Shown piece by piece: positions 1 through 6,878 of a stretch of 18,171 bases of DNA. Position numbers and translations under genes: made by a program. Within the stretch, counting starts at the first letter, position 1; every line of letters starts with the position of its first letter. Origin of the DNA: Deferribacteres bacterium (GTDB taxonomy: Bacteria; Nitrospirota; Thermodesulfovibrionia; UBA6902); assembly GCA_030598625.1 (NCBI GenBank), contig JAUVPO010000008.1, forward strand, positions 1 through 18,171. Direction: 5' to 3'. The notes under the pieces are model-generated. The model was not told where the DNA came from. It saw nothing but the letters and a program-made list of their open reading frames with translations, and did no database searches.

Positions 1-649
1 CATTAAGCGTAGACCTTTTGCTTTCAATAAACGGCCTGAACTTCTCTTCACTAAAGGGGGTTGTCTTTACAGGTATGCTGTACGACGGGACACTTGTCTG
101 GGTTTTTTGTGTGGATGCTCCCCGGATTATATTTTCAACTTCCGGTTTTTGTCCTGATTTCCCGATCTTATTCCCTGACTTTTGTGTTTGCAGTTTTTCA
201 TTCTTAACTCGTAACTCCGAACTCTCAACTCTCTTTTTTGTACAGGCATTCCATTCCTTGAATTTTATTAAACCTTCAAGTTCGGCAAAAACCCTTTTTG
301 GATTCTTTTTGGGATGCGGCGCCCATGACTGTTTTTTCTGCAGTCTTTTTGCTGTTTGCAGATACTCTCTTGCCTTTGTAAAATTTTCCAGTTCAGTCTC
401 AATATGGCTTAAAAGTGAATAATCTATCCATAAAGAGCGCCTTTTTGCGAGTTTGGTTAACCACGGCCGTCCCATTTTAGAATTTTCCCATGAGACGATG
501 CACAGATCAGTAATATCCTCCAAAAGCATTTCATCATCAGGGAACTCGTGCAGCATTTTTTCAAGACAACGATATGCCTTTTTGAATTCCCTTTTCTTCA
601 GAAATCGCTCGTAGGCTTTATATGTGTCCTGGGGTGTTTCAAACATCAT
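1..649 (-). CDS. TPR-like hypothetical protein, 3' end outside window
   Basis: An open frame of at least 216 codons runs off the left edge. It begins with two adjacent ATG codons (649 and 646), preceded by AGGG at about the right distance. The first 50 residues (DTYKAYERFLKKREFKKAY, then CLEKMLHEFPDDEML) have the spacing of a TPR-type helical hairpin, so a scaffold or binding role is possible; no catalytic motif is visible. From about residue 130 the protein becomes polar and low in complexity. Part of that stretch (KKRVESSELRVKNEK) is the translation of a GAGTT/GTTAAG-type simple repeat, so this section may be an in-frame insertion. I do not recognise the family. No plus-strand reading of this stretch looks like a protein. 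Confidence 0.6.
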   Translation of the reverse strand, partial: MMFETPQDTYKAYERFLKKREFKKAYRCLEKMLHEFPDDEMLLEDITDLCIVSWENSKMGRPWLTKLAKRRSLWIDYSLLSHIETELENFTKAREYLQTAKRLQKKQSWAPHPKKNPKRVFAELEGLIKFKEWNACTKKRVESSELRVKNEKLQTQKSGNKIGKSGQKPEVENIIRGASTQKTQTSVPSYSIPVKTTPFSEEKFRPFIESKRSTLN

Positions 650-681
650 CGGATTTTACCCTGCTTAAACTCCGTTTCATT

Positions 682-718
682 CCTTTGGCTCTCGCAAAGG
701 CACAAAGTCGCTAAGAAG
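682..718. repeat. Possible short interspersed repeat relic
   Basis: The gap between the O-methyltransferase gene and the leftmost gene (650-886) has no convincing coding frame. It holds a string built from CTCGCAAAGG, CACAAAG and GCTAAGAAG units. These resemble low-complexity interspersed sequences common in environmental bacterial genomes. There is only one copy here, so the call rests on resemblance. Confidence 0.25.
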
Positions 719-886
719 ATTGTTTTTCAGGCTATCAAGAACTTATCATAACCCACATCTTTTTAAAACTTGATAAATAAGCTTTATCAACCTTGAAAGT
801 TCCCATCCGGCAAAGGGGAATTTAGTGTGAAGAGTGTAGAAACTCTGTTTGTGTAACGGCATTATTTAACAAACGATAATCAGGCT

Positions 887-1849
887 TCAGTTCCCCGCAC
901 TTACCAGCACTCCGTCAGCAACTATCTTTTTGTTTATTTTTTTGAAACCCGTCTTCAAAAACCAGCCCCTGATTTCACCCGGAGAGTAAGTCCTTCCTCC
1001 CTGGGTATTCACAAGCATGTTAACGGCAAACATTGCGCTGTGAGGCGGTTGTGTCCTGTTTTCATTAATAAAAAACTCCTGAATCACGACCCTTCCGTTA
1101 CTGTTAAGCACCTTCCGGCATTTTCTCAAAAGCATGATATTATTTTTTTCTGAAAATGAGTGTATAATCTGGCTCATAAAAATAAGATCATATCCATTGC
1201 CGATATCGTCAACAAGGAAATCTCCCTGAACAAAAGTTATATTTTTTGAGTCCTTCTGAAATTGATTTACAACAGTTCCTGCAATTTTAACAGTCTCCGC
1301 CGTATCAAATAACGTAACGTGAATCCCCTTTTTAGCCATTTCAATTGTATACGTCCCCGGTCCGCCGCCGAGGTCAAGCGCCTTCTTTACGCCCTTGAGA
1401 CCAATCCCTTTAATTATTTATTTTGCCTTTAATGACGCAAGGTTATGCATTCCAAGAATAAATGCCTTATGATCGCGTGACTTCCGGGACGGGACACCTG
1501 TTTTCAGTATCCTGTCGAGGTCCGACCAGTTGTCCCACAGGCTGTTTACGTGTTTTATAATGTCGCCCTGATAGTAAGGTCTTCCGGAGACAAGAAGCCG
1601 GGAGGCTATACTCGCATTTTTGTATCCGCCTTTATTTTTTCTCAACAATTCAAGGCCGGTGAGGGCATCAAGCAGAATCTCCGTGGCCCGCCTGTCTGTC
1701 TTTAATTTGTCCGCAACGTACTTTGCAGTCTTTTGCTCTTCGAGATAGTCAAATATCCTGAAATTATTCGCGGTAATCAGCACCCTTGAAGACTGGTAGC
1801 CGCTCCATATCTTCCTGATTTCCTTAGTCTGGTCGAGAATGCCTGCCAT
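887..1849 (-). pseudogene. SAM-dependent O-methyltransferase, interrupted by one in-frame TAA
   Basis: Two half-frames (1849-1418 and 1417-887) are in the same reading frame, separated only by a TAA at 1420-1418. Read through, they make one protein of about 320 codons. The N-terminal half has the helical dimerisation/winged-helix look of acetylserotonin/hydroxyneurosporene-type O-methyltransferases (SRVLITANNFRIFDYLEEQ). The second half carries SAM-binding motif I, ALDLGGGPGTY, 15 codons after the stop, and later motifs (GDFLVDDIGNGYDLIFMSQI, GRVVIQEFF). The 26 codons between the stop and the next ATG are open and conserved in character, so the second half is not a separate gene: an ATG start would delete motif I. 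The stop could be one GAA-to-TAA change. The ATG at 1849 follows AAGGGG and is preferred to an upstream GTG. Product inactive unless the stop is an error. Confidence 0.8.
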
Positions 1850-1872
1850 TATGATTTTCCCCTTCCGCACAT

Positions 1873-1894
1873 GGGGCGTATTGCAATACGCCCC
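1873..1894. repeat. Perfect 22-bp palindrome upstream of the methyltransferase
   Basis: Arms GGGGCGTATTG and CAATACGCCCC meet with no spacer. The element ends 23 bases before the ATG at 1849 and 13 bases after the stop of the 92-aa gene. It could be an operator, a cruciform or REP-like element, or part of a terminator, though no T-tract follows on the minus strand. Confidence 0.6.
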
Positions 1895-1907
1895 TGCAAT
1901 GGCGCTC

Positions 1908-2186
1908 TTACAGCCCCATTTTCTTTAAAGCCTCATCTCCTGCGTCCTTGGTTGCAGGCGCGTCTTCAGGAAGATAAAGCATTACCCCGCCTTTAACGGG
2001 CCTTAGGACGATCTTTCCTTCCTGGGCAAGTTTATTTGTAACGTCAACAGGATTTTCGTTATCAAAATATTTTTTAAAGGCATTGTTAAACCCTGAATAA
2101 ACAGAATGAATTCCCTTATAACCTTCTTTCCTCAGACTCACAATAGCTTTTTTTATAAACTCCTCATGACTCATTTTTTCCGACAT
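1908..2186 (-). CDS. Small hypothetical protein, 92 aa, winged-helix-like
   Basis: The start is well supported: GAGGAGGG lies six bases upstream of the ATG. I do not recognise the family. The protein is soluble and charged: an N-terminal helix (SHEEFIKKAIVSLRKEG), a Ser/Tyr/Gly segment (GIHSVYSGFNNAFKKYF), then a helix and a hairpin (LAQEGKIVLRPVKGGVMLYL) like the recognition helix and wing of a winged-helix domain. It has no cysteines or signal peptide. It lies 62 bases after the RmuC gene on the same strand, so they may share a transcript. DNA binding is inference from the predicted fold only. Confidence 0.7.
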   Translation of the reverse strand: MSEKMSHEEFIKKAIVSLRKEGYKGIHSVYSGFNNAFKKYFDNENPVDVTNKLAQEGKIVLRPVKGGVMLYLPEDAPATKDAGDEALKKMGL

Positions 2187-2248
2187 AATGCCCTCCTCTT
2201 ATTTAATGTTTTTTAAGGCATGAATTGTTTTATATGCAACATTCAGGT

Positions 2249-3562
2249 TTATTCATTCGCTAATGTTTTTTCAAATTCCATATCTGATTTAAGCGTAACG
2301 GCCTTTTGTTTTCTCAGTTCATCAATTTTCCTTAACGGTCTTTCCAGCATATTGCTTCTCGTGGTAACAAGGCTATCGAATTCCCTTTTCGCGGCATCCA
2401 GCCTTTCCCCCATAACTCTGAATTTATCTTTATAAGCATTCCATTGCTTTGAAAACTCACCGAGCAGTTTAAGTATTTCAGAGGCAGTCTGTTCAAGGTT
2501 GAAGTTCTCTATCGCCTGCCTGATGACAGCCAGGACCGCGTATAGAGTAAACGGAGAACATAAAACAACTTTCTGCTTCAGCGCCTCATCCATAATCGTC
2601 GTATCAGCCTCATTTATGAAACCGTATACCTGCTCATTGGGAATGAAGACCAGGACATAATCCACCGTGTTATCGGCAGGATTAATATATTCTCTGGTGG
2701 TGACCTGTCTGATCATCGTTTTTGTGTTTTTAAGAAGCTCGTCCTTATACCGTTTCCTGTCATTCTCCGAAGTTGCATTAAGATAGTGAACGTAGTTGTC
2801 CAGAGGAAATTTTACATCCATGTTTATCTTCAATCCGTTAGGCATAAAAAATGTATAGTCGGGCCTGCCCGAGGAACCTTCCAATGTCTTCTGCTTGATA
2901 TAATTAATACCCTCCACCAAACCAACCAGATTAATGATATCCTCCGCCATGCGTTCTCCCCATTCGCCCCTTTTTTTGGAACTCGCAAGCGCCTGTCCGA
3001 GATGCTCGGTTGTGTCTTTCAGTTTTGACGTAACTTTTTCATGGTTTTCCACAAGAGTAGAGACCTTTATATTGCCTTTGCTTACCTCTTCAATTTTTTG
3101 CTTAACATCAGTGAGTGTCCTGTCTATTTCCATTATGCTTTTGTCAATCAGTCCCTTTTTCCCCTCAAGCTCTTTTACGCCCTCAATGGTCTGCGATTTC
3201 AGTTTTTCTTCCGCAAGCTTCAAAAACTCGGCGGAATTCTTCGAAAGGGCATCCAGGGAAATGGTGCTGAATTTATCCATCAGGTCTTTCTCCATTGTCT
3301 GAAGGTTCTTTTCAGCCTCCTGATATTTAGCCTCAATAGCAGCCCTTGTCCGTGATTCATTTTGAAGCTCGTCTTTAATCCCGGCAAGTTCCTGTGCCCT
3401 CTGATCAATCTGCTGTCTCAACTCATCGTTTACGGCTTCAGCGCTTCCAGCCCTCGCTTCAAACCGTGCGGCCTTTTTAGAAACAAGAATATAGACAATC
3501 AGCGATGCAGAAAACCCGCCTGTAATCAGACCCAAAAAAAGAAGACCAAAGTTTGTTGTCAT
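2249..3562 (-). CDS. rmuC: RmuC-family DNA recombination protein
   Basis: 437 aa, normal for the family. RmuC proteins limit recombination at inverted repeats and have a nuclease-like core; the exact activity is not settled. Visible in order: one N-terminal membrane segment (residues about 5-28, LLFLGLITGGFSASLIVYIL), a long coiled coil (about 32-195), then the RmuC core with GEWGE at 199-203, GRPDYTF at 232-238 and DVKFPLDNY at 249-257, which include the conserved acidic and lysine residues of the domain. Later come a VLVFIPNEQVYGF stretch and a C-terminal helical region. The ATG overlaps the stop of the upstream SixA-like gene as ATGA, so translation is probably coupled. Confident. Confidence 0.93.
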   Translation of the reverse strand: MTTNFGLLFLGLITGGFSASLIVYILVSKKAARFEARAGSAEAVNDELRQQIDQRAQELAGIKDELQNESRTRAAIEAKYQEAEKNLQTMEKDLMDKFSTISLDALSKNSAEFLKLAEEKLKSQTIEGVKELEGKKGLIDKSIMEIDRTLTDVKQKIEEVSKGNIKVSTLVENHEKVTSKLKDTTEHLGQALASSKKRGEWGERMAEDIINLVGLVEGINYIKQKTLEGSSGRPDYTFFMPNGLKINMDVKFPLDNYVHYLNATSENDRKRYKDELLKNTKTMIRQVTTREYINPADNTVDYVLVFIPNEQVYGFINEADTTIMDEALKQKVVLCSPFTLYAVLAVIRQAIENFNLEQTASEILKLLGEFSKQWNAYKDKFRVMGERLDAAKREFDSLVTTRSNMLERPLRKIDELRKQKAVTLKSDMEFEKTLANE

Positions 3563-4029
3563 AATTGCTTAATCATCCCGGGCTTTATTATCCAATCCAC
3601 TGTCCAGTTTACATCATCAGATCTTTTGAGGCATACAATACATCCCATCGCGAAATCTACAATATTTTTCTCTCCCTTACCGCAAAGAATAAGCGATGAG
3701 AGTTTGGCCAGATGGGGCAAATGCCCTGTTATCATCACATTATCATTCATTTTAGAAAGGCGTTCAAACCAGATTCCAGGGTCATCCATCGGCGACAATC
3801 CATCCGTTTGAGATATGTCCTTTTCACATTTTACATGATCAGCCAGGACCTGAGCAGTCTGCAAGGCCCTCATTTTCCCACTGTGGAATATCTCGCTTAC
3901 TTCAAGATCCATGTCTGCTGCAAAGGCAGCAACTTTTTTGATATTATTAATTCCCGCATCCGACAGGCTACGCGATGCGTCTTCTTCCTTACTCAAGGCC
4001 TCTGCATGCCGCACAAGATAAAGAAACAT
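3559..4029 (-). CDS. sixA: SixA-like phosphohistidine phosphatase (histidine phosphatase superfamily)
   Basis: 156 aa, the short SixA size. The RHA signature (LVRHAEA, Arg7-His8) is at the N-terminus, with the nucleophile His8. Also present are SLSDAG (21-26), SGKMRALQTA (50-59) with the second Arg at 54, and the second catalytic His103 in TGHLPHLAKL. SixA of Escherichia coli removes phosphate from histidine on HPt or PTS proteins; the substrate here is unknown. A strong GGAGG lies ahead of the ATG. The gene is 89 bases downstream of the STAS/winged-helix gene and overlaps rmuC by four bases. Its neighbour upstream belongs to a putative Ser-kinase module, so a signalling link is possible but unproven. 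Confidence 0.88.
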   Translation of the reverse strand: MFLYLVRHAEALSKEEDASRSLSDAGINNIKKVAAFAADMDLEVSEIFHSGKMRALQTAQVLADHVKCEKDISQTDGLSPMDDPGIWFERLSKMNDNVMITGHLPHLAKLSSLILCGKGEKNIVDFAMGCIVCLKRSDDVNWTVDWIIKPGMIKQL

Positions 4030-4118
4030 TGTTGAGCCTCCTTTACCCTATTTATAATTTAATAATAATACCCTATAGCTTCTAACTTGTACACAGGAAA
4101 AACACGCTTTCTCCCGGA

Positions 4119-4679
4119 TCATATCTTTTCATAGACCCAGACCCTCCCCCCGTTCCTTACTCCCTCCACCCTCCTAACAAGCCGTTTTTTGTGAAGATTT
4201 AAGAGCCTTGTCCCGCTTGTATTGGCCCCAAGCTTCATGATTTCCGAAATGTCTTTGGCTGTAATCCTGTCTTTTTTTAAAACAAGTTCGAGGGTTTCTT
4301 TGAGATAATTATTCAGATTCCCGATTAACACCCTCTGTCCGTCCCTCATCTCCGCCACAGCCGCCAGGTCTTTTCTTTCAAGGGCCACTTCTATGTTTTC
4401 TTTCTGATTATCATTCAACCCCTTCAGAAGAATGTATTTATCCCCGTATTCATTGCTTAACAGGCGTGATATAAGCTTGGCCGCTATTTCATCAGCGCAG
4501 GAATAATCTATAATCCCGATATTCGAAAAATCAAGGGCAATAACCGCCCTGTCCCCTTCTCTCCTGATGTCCGTCTCGATCCGCTCCCGTATCACCTGCC
4601 CCGACGGACGCGTAACAAGATCACTCGAACCGTTCTTGAGTTCTTCCTTAAGGAGTTTGTAAAGATCGTAGGTTTTCAT
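4119..4679 (-). CDS. STAS-like domain fused to C-terminal winged helix; putative regulator
   Basis: 186 aa. Residues about 20-112 look like a STAS or STAS-like (DUF4325-type) fold: a strand and loop VIALDFSNIGIIDYSCADEI (46-65), helix AAKLISRLL, then strand KYILLKGL and helix NQKENIEVALER. Ser60 in IDYSCADE sits where SpoIIAA-type proteins have their phosphorylated serine. Residues about 125-186 form a compact winged-helix: ITAKDISEIMKLGANTSG, LLNLHKKRLVRRVEG, then the wing RVWVYEKI. I infer a DNA-binding protein controlled by a STAS-type switch, with the STAS/HATPase protein at 6001-6843 as likely partner. No good ribosome site precedes the ATG. An inverted repeat lies 34-53 bases upstream. 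Confidence 0.8.
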   Translation of the reverse strand: MKTYDLYKLLKEELKNGSSDLVTRPSGQVIRERIETDIRREGDRAVIALDFSNIGIIDYSCADEIAAKLISRLLSNEYGDKYILLKGLNDNQKENIEVALERKDLAAVAEMRDGQRVLIGNLNNYLKETLELVLKKDRITAKDISEIMKLGANTSGTRLLNLHKKRLVRRVEGVRNGGRVWVYEKI

Positions 4680-4712
4680 GATTGTGTATTTAAGAAATTT
4701 ATTTACGACCTA

Positions 4713-4732
4713 TTGAAAGTCCACACTTTCAA
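4713..4732. promoter_or_regulatory. Inverted repeat upstream of the STAS/winged-helix gene
   Basis: Perfect 8-bp arms TTGAAAGT and ACTTTCAA are separated by CCAC in the 90-base gap before the gene at 4119-4679. The position suits an operator or a small hairpin. It shares only the TTGA..TCAA ends with the element at 5486-5511. Confidence 0.4.
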
Positions 4733-4769
4733 CCTTCTACCGCTTAAAAGCTTTATAAATTAAATCCTT

Positions 4770-5126
4770 TCAATCCTCGCCGTGTGCATAATCAATTTTC
4801 CTGTCGGAAAAATAATATGGCTTTATGAGATTAATATGACCGGAAAATGTATCATGGTCTACCTTATACTTTTGGGCCTTTTTCAGGATATCATCCCATT
4901 TCATTTTATCTATATAGAAAGGTTTGCTTTTTTTTAGAACGTTATTCGGAGCATATACGGCCTTCGATTCAAAAAAAGAAACCGCGCTTTTTCGTATTAT
5001 TATAATGGCCATCAGCGTTATACAGATCAAAACCATTGTCCAAAAGATTCTTGTATAATGCAATAAGGATGCTTGATCAAACACCTCATTTATTGGTTCT
5101 AAAAAAGCGCTTATAAAAGTTTCCAT
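4770..5126 (-). CDS. Small single-pass membrane protein, 118 aa, unknown
   Basis: A very good ribosome site (AAAGGAGGG) stands seven bases before the ATG, so the gene is likely real. It has one hydrophobic segment (about 29-45: FWTMVLICITLMAIIII) followed by Arg-Lys, so the larger C-terminal part is probably cytoplasmic. That tail is rich in Lys, Tyr and Asp (KSKPFYIDKMKWDDILKKAQ) with no known motif. No cysteine sits in a metal-binding pattern. It lies between the 72-aa Cys-rich gene and the STAS/winged-helix gene on the same strand. A membrane anchor or sensor for that module is conceivable, but nothing in the sequence shows it. Confidence 0.7.
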   Translation of the reverse strand: METFISAFLEPINEVFDQASLLHYTRIFWTMVLICITLMAIIIIRKSAVSFFESKAVYAPNNVLKKSKPFYIDKMKWDDILKKAQKYKVDHDTFSGHINLIKPYYFSDRKIDYAHGED

Positions 5127-5218
5127 ATCAGCCCTCCTTTAAATTTACGGGTTTTTTACTCATTTATCTTCAAGTACATACCCATTACTTTAAGAATAAC
5201 TGGAGGAGATGTAGCAGA

Positions 5219-5437
5219 CTACATATAAAACGATTCCCACACACACTTGATCTCTTTATATGCCTGGCATTTCAACATTTCCCTGCATTCAGGGCAGAAA
5301 AAATTACACTCGCTGTCAATATGTGTAAAGTTGAACTCACCAAAAATATCAATAAACCGGTCGGCTCGATAAGGCTTGATTTCGAGGTCATCAGGACATT
5401 GCATGAATTTACCGGTTGAATACCTGTAATAGGCCAT
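5219..5437 (-). CDS. Small Cys-rich protein, 72 aa, putative zinc ribbon-like
   Basis: AAGGGGGTG precedes the ATG at normal spacing. Six cysteines: Cys14, and a C-terminal cluster Cys44, Cys48, Cys51, Cys57, Cys65 in SECNFFCPECREMLKCQAY followed by KEIKC. The CPEC knuckle plus flanking cysteines suggests binding of zinc or iron-sulfur. The N-terminal half (YYRYSTGKFMQCPDDLEI) has no recognised motif. It is downstream of another cysteine-cluster protein (5560-5985), and a conspicuous repeat (5486-5511) occupies the gap between them, so this gene may begin its own transcript. Family not recognised. Confidence 0.7.
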   Translation of the reverse strand: MAYYRYSTGKFMQCPDDLEIKPYRADRFIDIFGEFNFTHIDSECNFFCPECREMLKCQAYKEIKCVWESFYM

Positions 5438-5485
5438 TTACACCCCCTTTTTTAGTGTTCATTTAAACCAGGTCAATAGACACTA

Positions 5486-5511
5486 TTGATTCAATTGATT
5501 CAATTGAATCA
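5486..5511. promoter_or_regulatory. Three 9-bp half-sites forming a 16-bp palindrome; candidate operator
   Basis: TTGATTCAA occurs twice in tandem (5486-5494, 5495-5503), followed by the inverted copy TTGAATCA (5504-5511). Positions 5496-5511 are a perfect 16-bp palindrome. The array sits 49-74 bases upstream of the ATG at 5437, a natural operator position. No convincing -35/-10 pair could be placed around it. Confidence 0.5.
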
Positions 5512-5559
5512 TAAAGCGGAAGTTTTGTCAAGGGGTAAAAAACTCGGGGGAATGAATTT

Positions 5560-5985
5560 CTACTCCAAAAGCTGTTGTCTTACGGATACAAGATGCTTAA
5601 GGAATTCCGTAAATGCTCTGAAAAGCTTGGCATTATCGCCTTCCAGGCTTTTAAGCAGAAGATCACAAAAGAAAAAGGTGCATCGATAAGGCCTTACCCA
5701 TCTCTCAAGAGAACATCCATGTTCCTTTAAAAACCTGCAAGGGTCCGTGTCTTTCCGGTCAGGAGAGTAACGGGGAACTTCCATGCCGAGGGCTTCAATA
5801 AATACAAGGTCATTACTGTCATAATTACCGTGTTTATTAATACAGCATACCGTTTCGCATGTGGGGCAAACGATGGAAGTATGTTTCTCGATAAAGGGAG
5901 AAACAGCGTCAAATGCATTTTTGAGTTCATTGGCTAATTCTTTCTGTTTGTCCGCTTGCATGCAACCTTCTTTATCTTTATTCAT
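5560..5985 (-). CDS. YkgJ-like cysteine-cluster protein
   Basis: 141 aa. Cysteines at 40, 43, 47, 48, 83, 91, 102 and 107 (CPTCETVCC; CRFLKEHGC; RPYRCTFFFC) match the pattern of the YkgJ/CxxCxxCC family of small putative zinc- or iron-binding proteins of unknown reaction. The RP.RC.FFFC ending is typical of that family. Eight cysteines suggest two metal sites. Start at 5985, where GGAAG lies about seven bases upstream; a second ATG at 5961 is possible. It follows the kinase gene by only 15 bases and is almost surely co-transcribed with it. A role in the regulatory module is guilt by association. Confidence 0.82.
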   Translation of the reverse strand: MNKDKEGCMQADKQKELANELKNAFDAVSPFIEKHTSIVCPTCETVCCINKHGNYDSNDLVFIEALGMEVPRYSPDRKDTDPCRFLKEHGCSLERWVRPYRCTFFFCDLLLKSLEGDNAKLFRAFTEFLKHLVSVRQQLLE

Positions 5986-6000
5986 GAACTTGCTTCCGCG

Positions 6001-6843
6001 CTAAACTTCCGGCAGCATTATGTTTATCTGAGCGCCGGGGAAATACAATAAATTATTTTCTCTTTCCATTCCCCATCCCCAATCAGGTATTATTGAAAAC
6101 TTTGCTGTTCCCGATCGAATAGAGAGTTTGCCTTTCCATTGATTGACAAATCTTCTAACACCGGCAAGGCCATGTCCTCTTCCCCTGTCCTCATGTCTGG
6201 ACACGCCGTGAAGCAATGCCTTTTCAATGGCATCAAGGTCGTCTTTAACCGCAACCCTTTCCGAGAGGGATTCTTTAAAGCCTATGCCCAGGTCCATCAC
6301 GGAGATCTTGACCACATTTTTATTTATTTTCCTGAAATGATACTTCTGGATTCCGGCAAGTCCGGTGTTTTCGCTGTGTTCAATAATATTCTGACATACC
6401 TCTGAAAGGGCGACAATAAAACCGTTGATGGCCCGTTCATCATAAAAAAGATGCCTCTCAAGGATCGCGTGCGCGCGTTTCTTGACTTTACCGACTATAA
6501 AGTGTATATCGTCTGATTTTTCTATAGGAGTAATCTCAAGAAGGACCGCGGAGTTGGAACTTCTCAGGAATTTATCAGGCAACTCGGTTTTGCCGGGGGA
6601 AAGGCAAAAATAGCAGCTCGCGTAATCGAAAAAGTCCATCCTCTCGAGATATTTTAGCACGTCTTCCGACTCCGGCAGCAGCAATTTTTTTTTTACATTC
6701 CCGGAATGATAAAATCTGCCGGCCTCAAGAATGCCGACCATTCCGTACGGATCAATAAAATTTAAATTCCTCAAGTCAATCAATTCAGAAGCCGAAATAT
6801 GAGAGAGAAATGATTCAAAGTTATCGTCAGACAGGTGAGTCAT
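6001..6843 (-). CDS. STAS-like / HATPase_c protein (anti-sigma-factor-type serine kinase)
   Basis: About 280 aa. The N-terminal ~100 residues look like a STAS fold (ELIDLRNLNFIDPYGMVGIL, then LLLPESEDVLKYLERMDFF). The C-terminal half is a GHKL ATPase of the RsbW/SpoIIAB type: N-box ALSEVCQNIIEHS with Glu and Asn, G1 box MDLGIGF, G2 box GRGHGLAGV, and closing strand GAQINIMLP. There is no sensor-kinase DHp helix or phosphoacceptor His, which points to a Ser/Thr kinase or anti-sigma role. I chose ATG 6843, where the STAS homology begins; ATG 6921 would add 26 residues, half of them read out of frame within the lolD end, and neither start has a clear ribosome site. The likely target is the STAS/winged-helix protein at 4119-4679. 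Confidence 0.85.
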   Translation of the reverse strand: MTHLSDDNFESFLSHISASELIDLRNLNFIDPYGMVGILEAGRFYHSGNVKKKLLLPESEDVLKYLERMDFFDYASCYFCLSPGKTELPDKFLRSSNSAVLLEITPIEKSDDIHFIVGKVKKRAHAILERHLFYDERAINGFIVALSEVCQNIIEHSENTGLAGIQKYHFRKINKNVVKISVMDLGIGFKESLSERVAVKDDLDAIEKALLHGVSRHEDRGRGHGLAGVRRFVNQWKGKLSIRSGTAKFSIIPDWGWGMERENNLLYFPGAQINIMLPEV

Positions 6844-6878
6844 TATTCTATTATATCTACAATCATTTTTTGAATCCC

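Noticed and set aside
18..422. Open plus-strand frame of 134 codons at the left edge
   Set aside because: Low-complexity Phe/Ser-rich translation with no ribosome site; the minus strand holds a longer, protein-like frame over the same bases.
887..1339. The C-terminal half of the methyltransferase as an independent gene
   Set aside because: An ATG start at 1339 would leave out SAM motif I, which is encoded in the same frame just upstream.
2934..3355. Overlapping plus-strand frames opposite rmuC
   Set aside because: They are complements of the coiled-coil coding region, without ribosome sites or recognisable domains.
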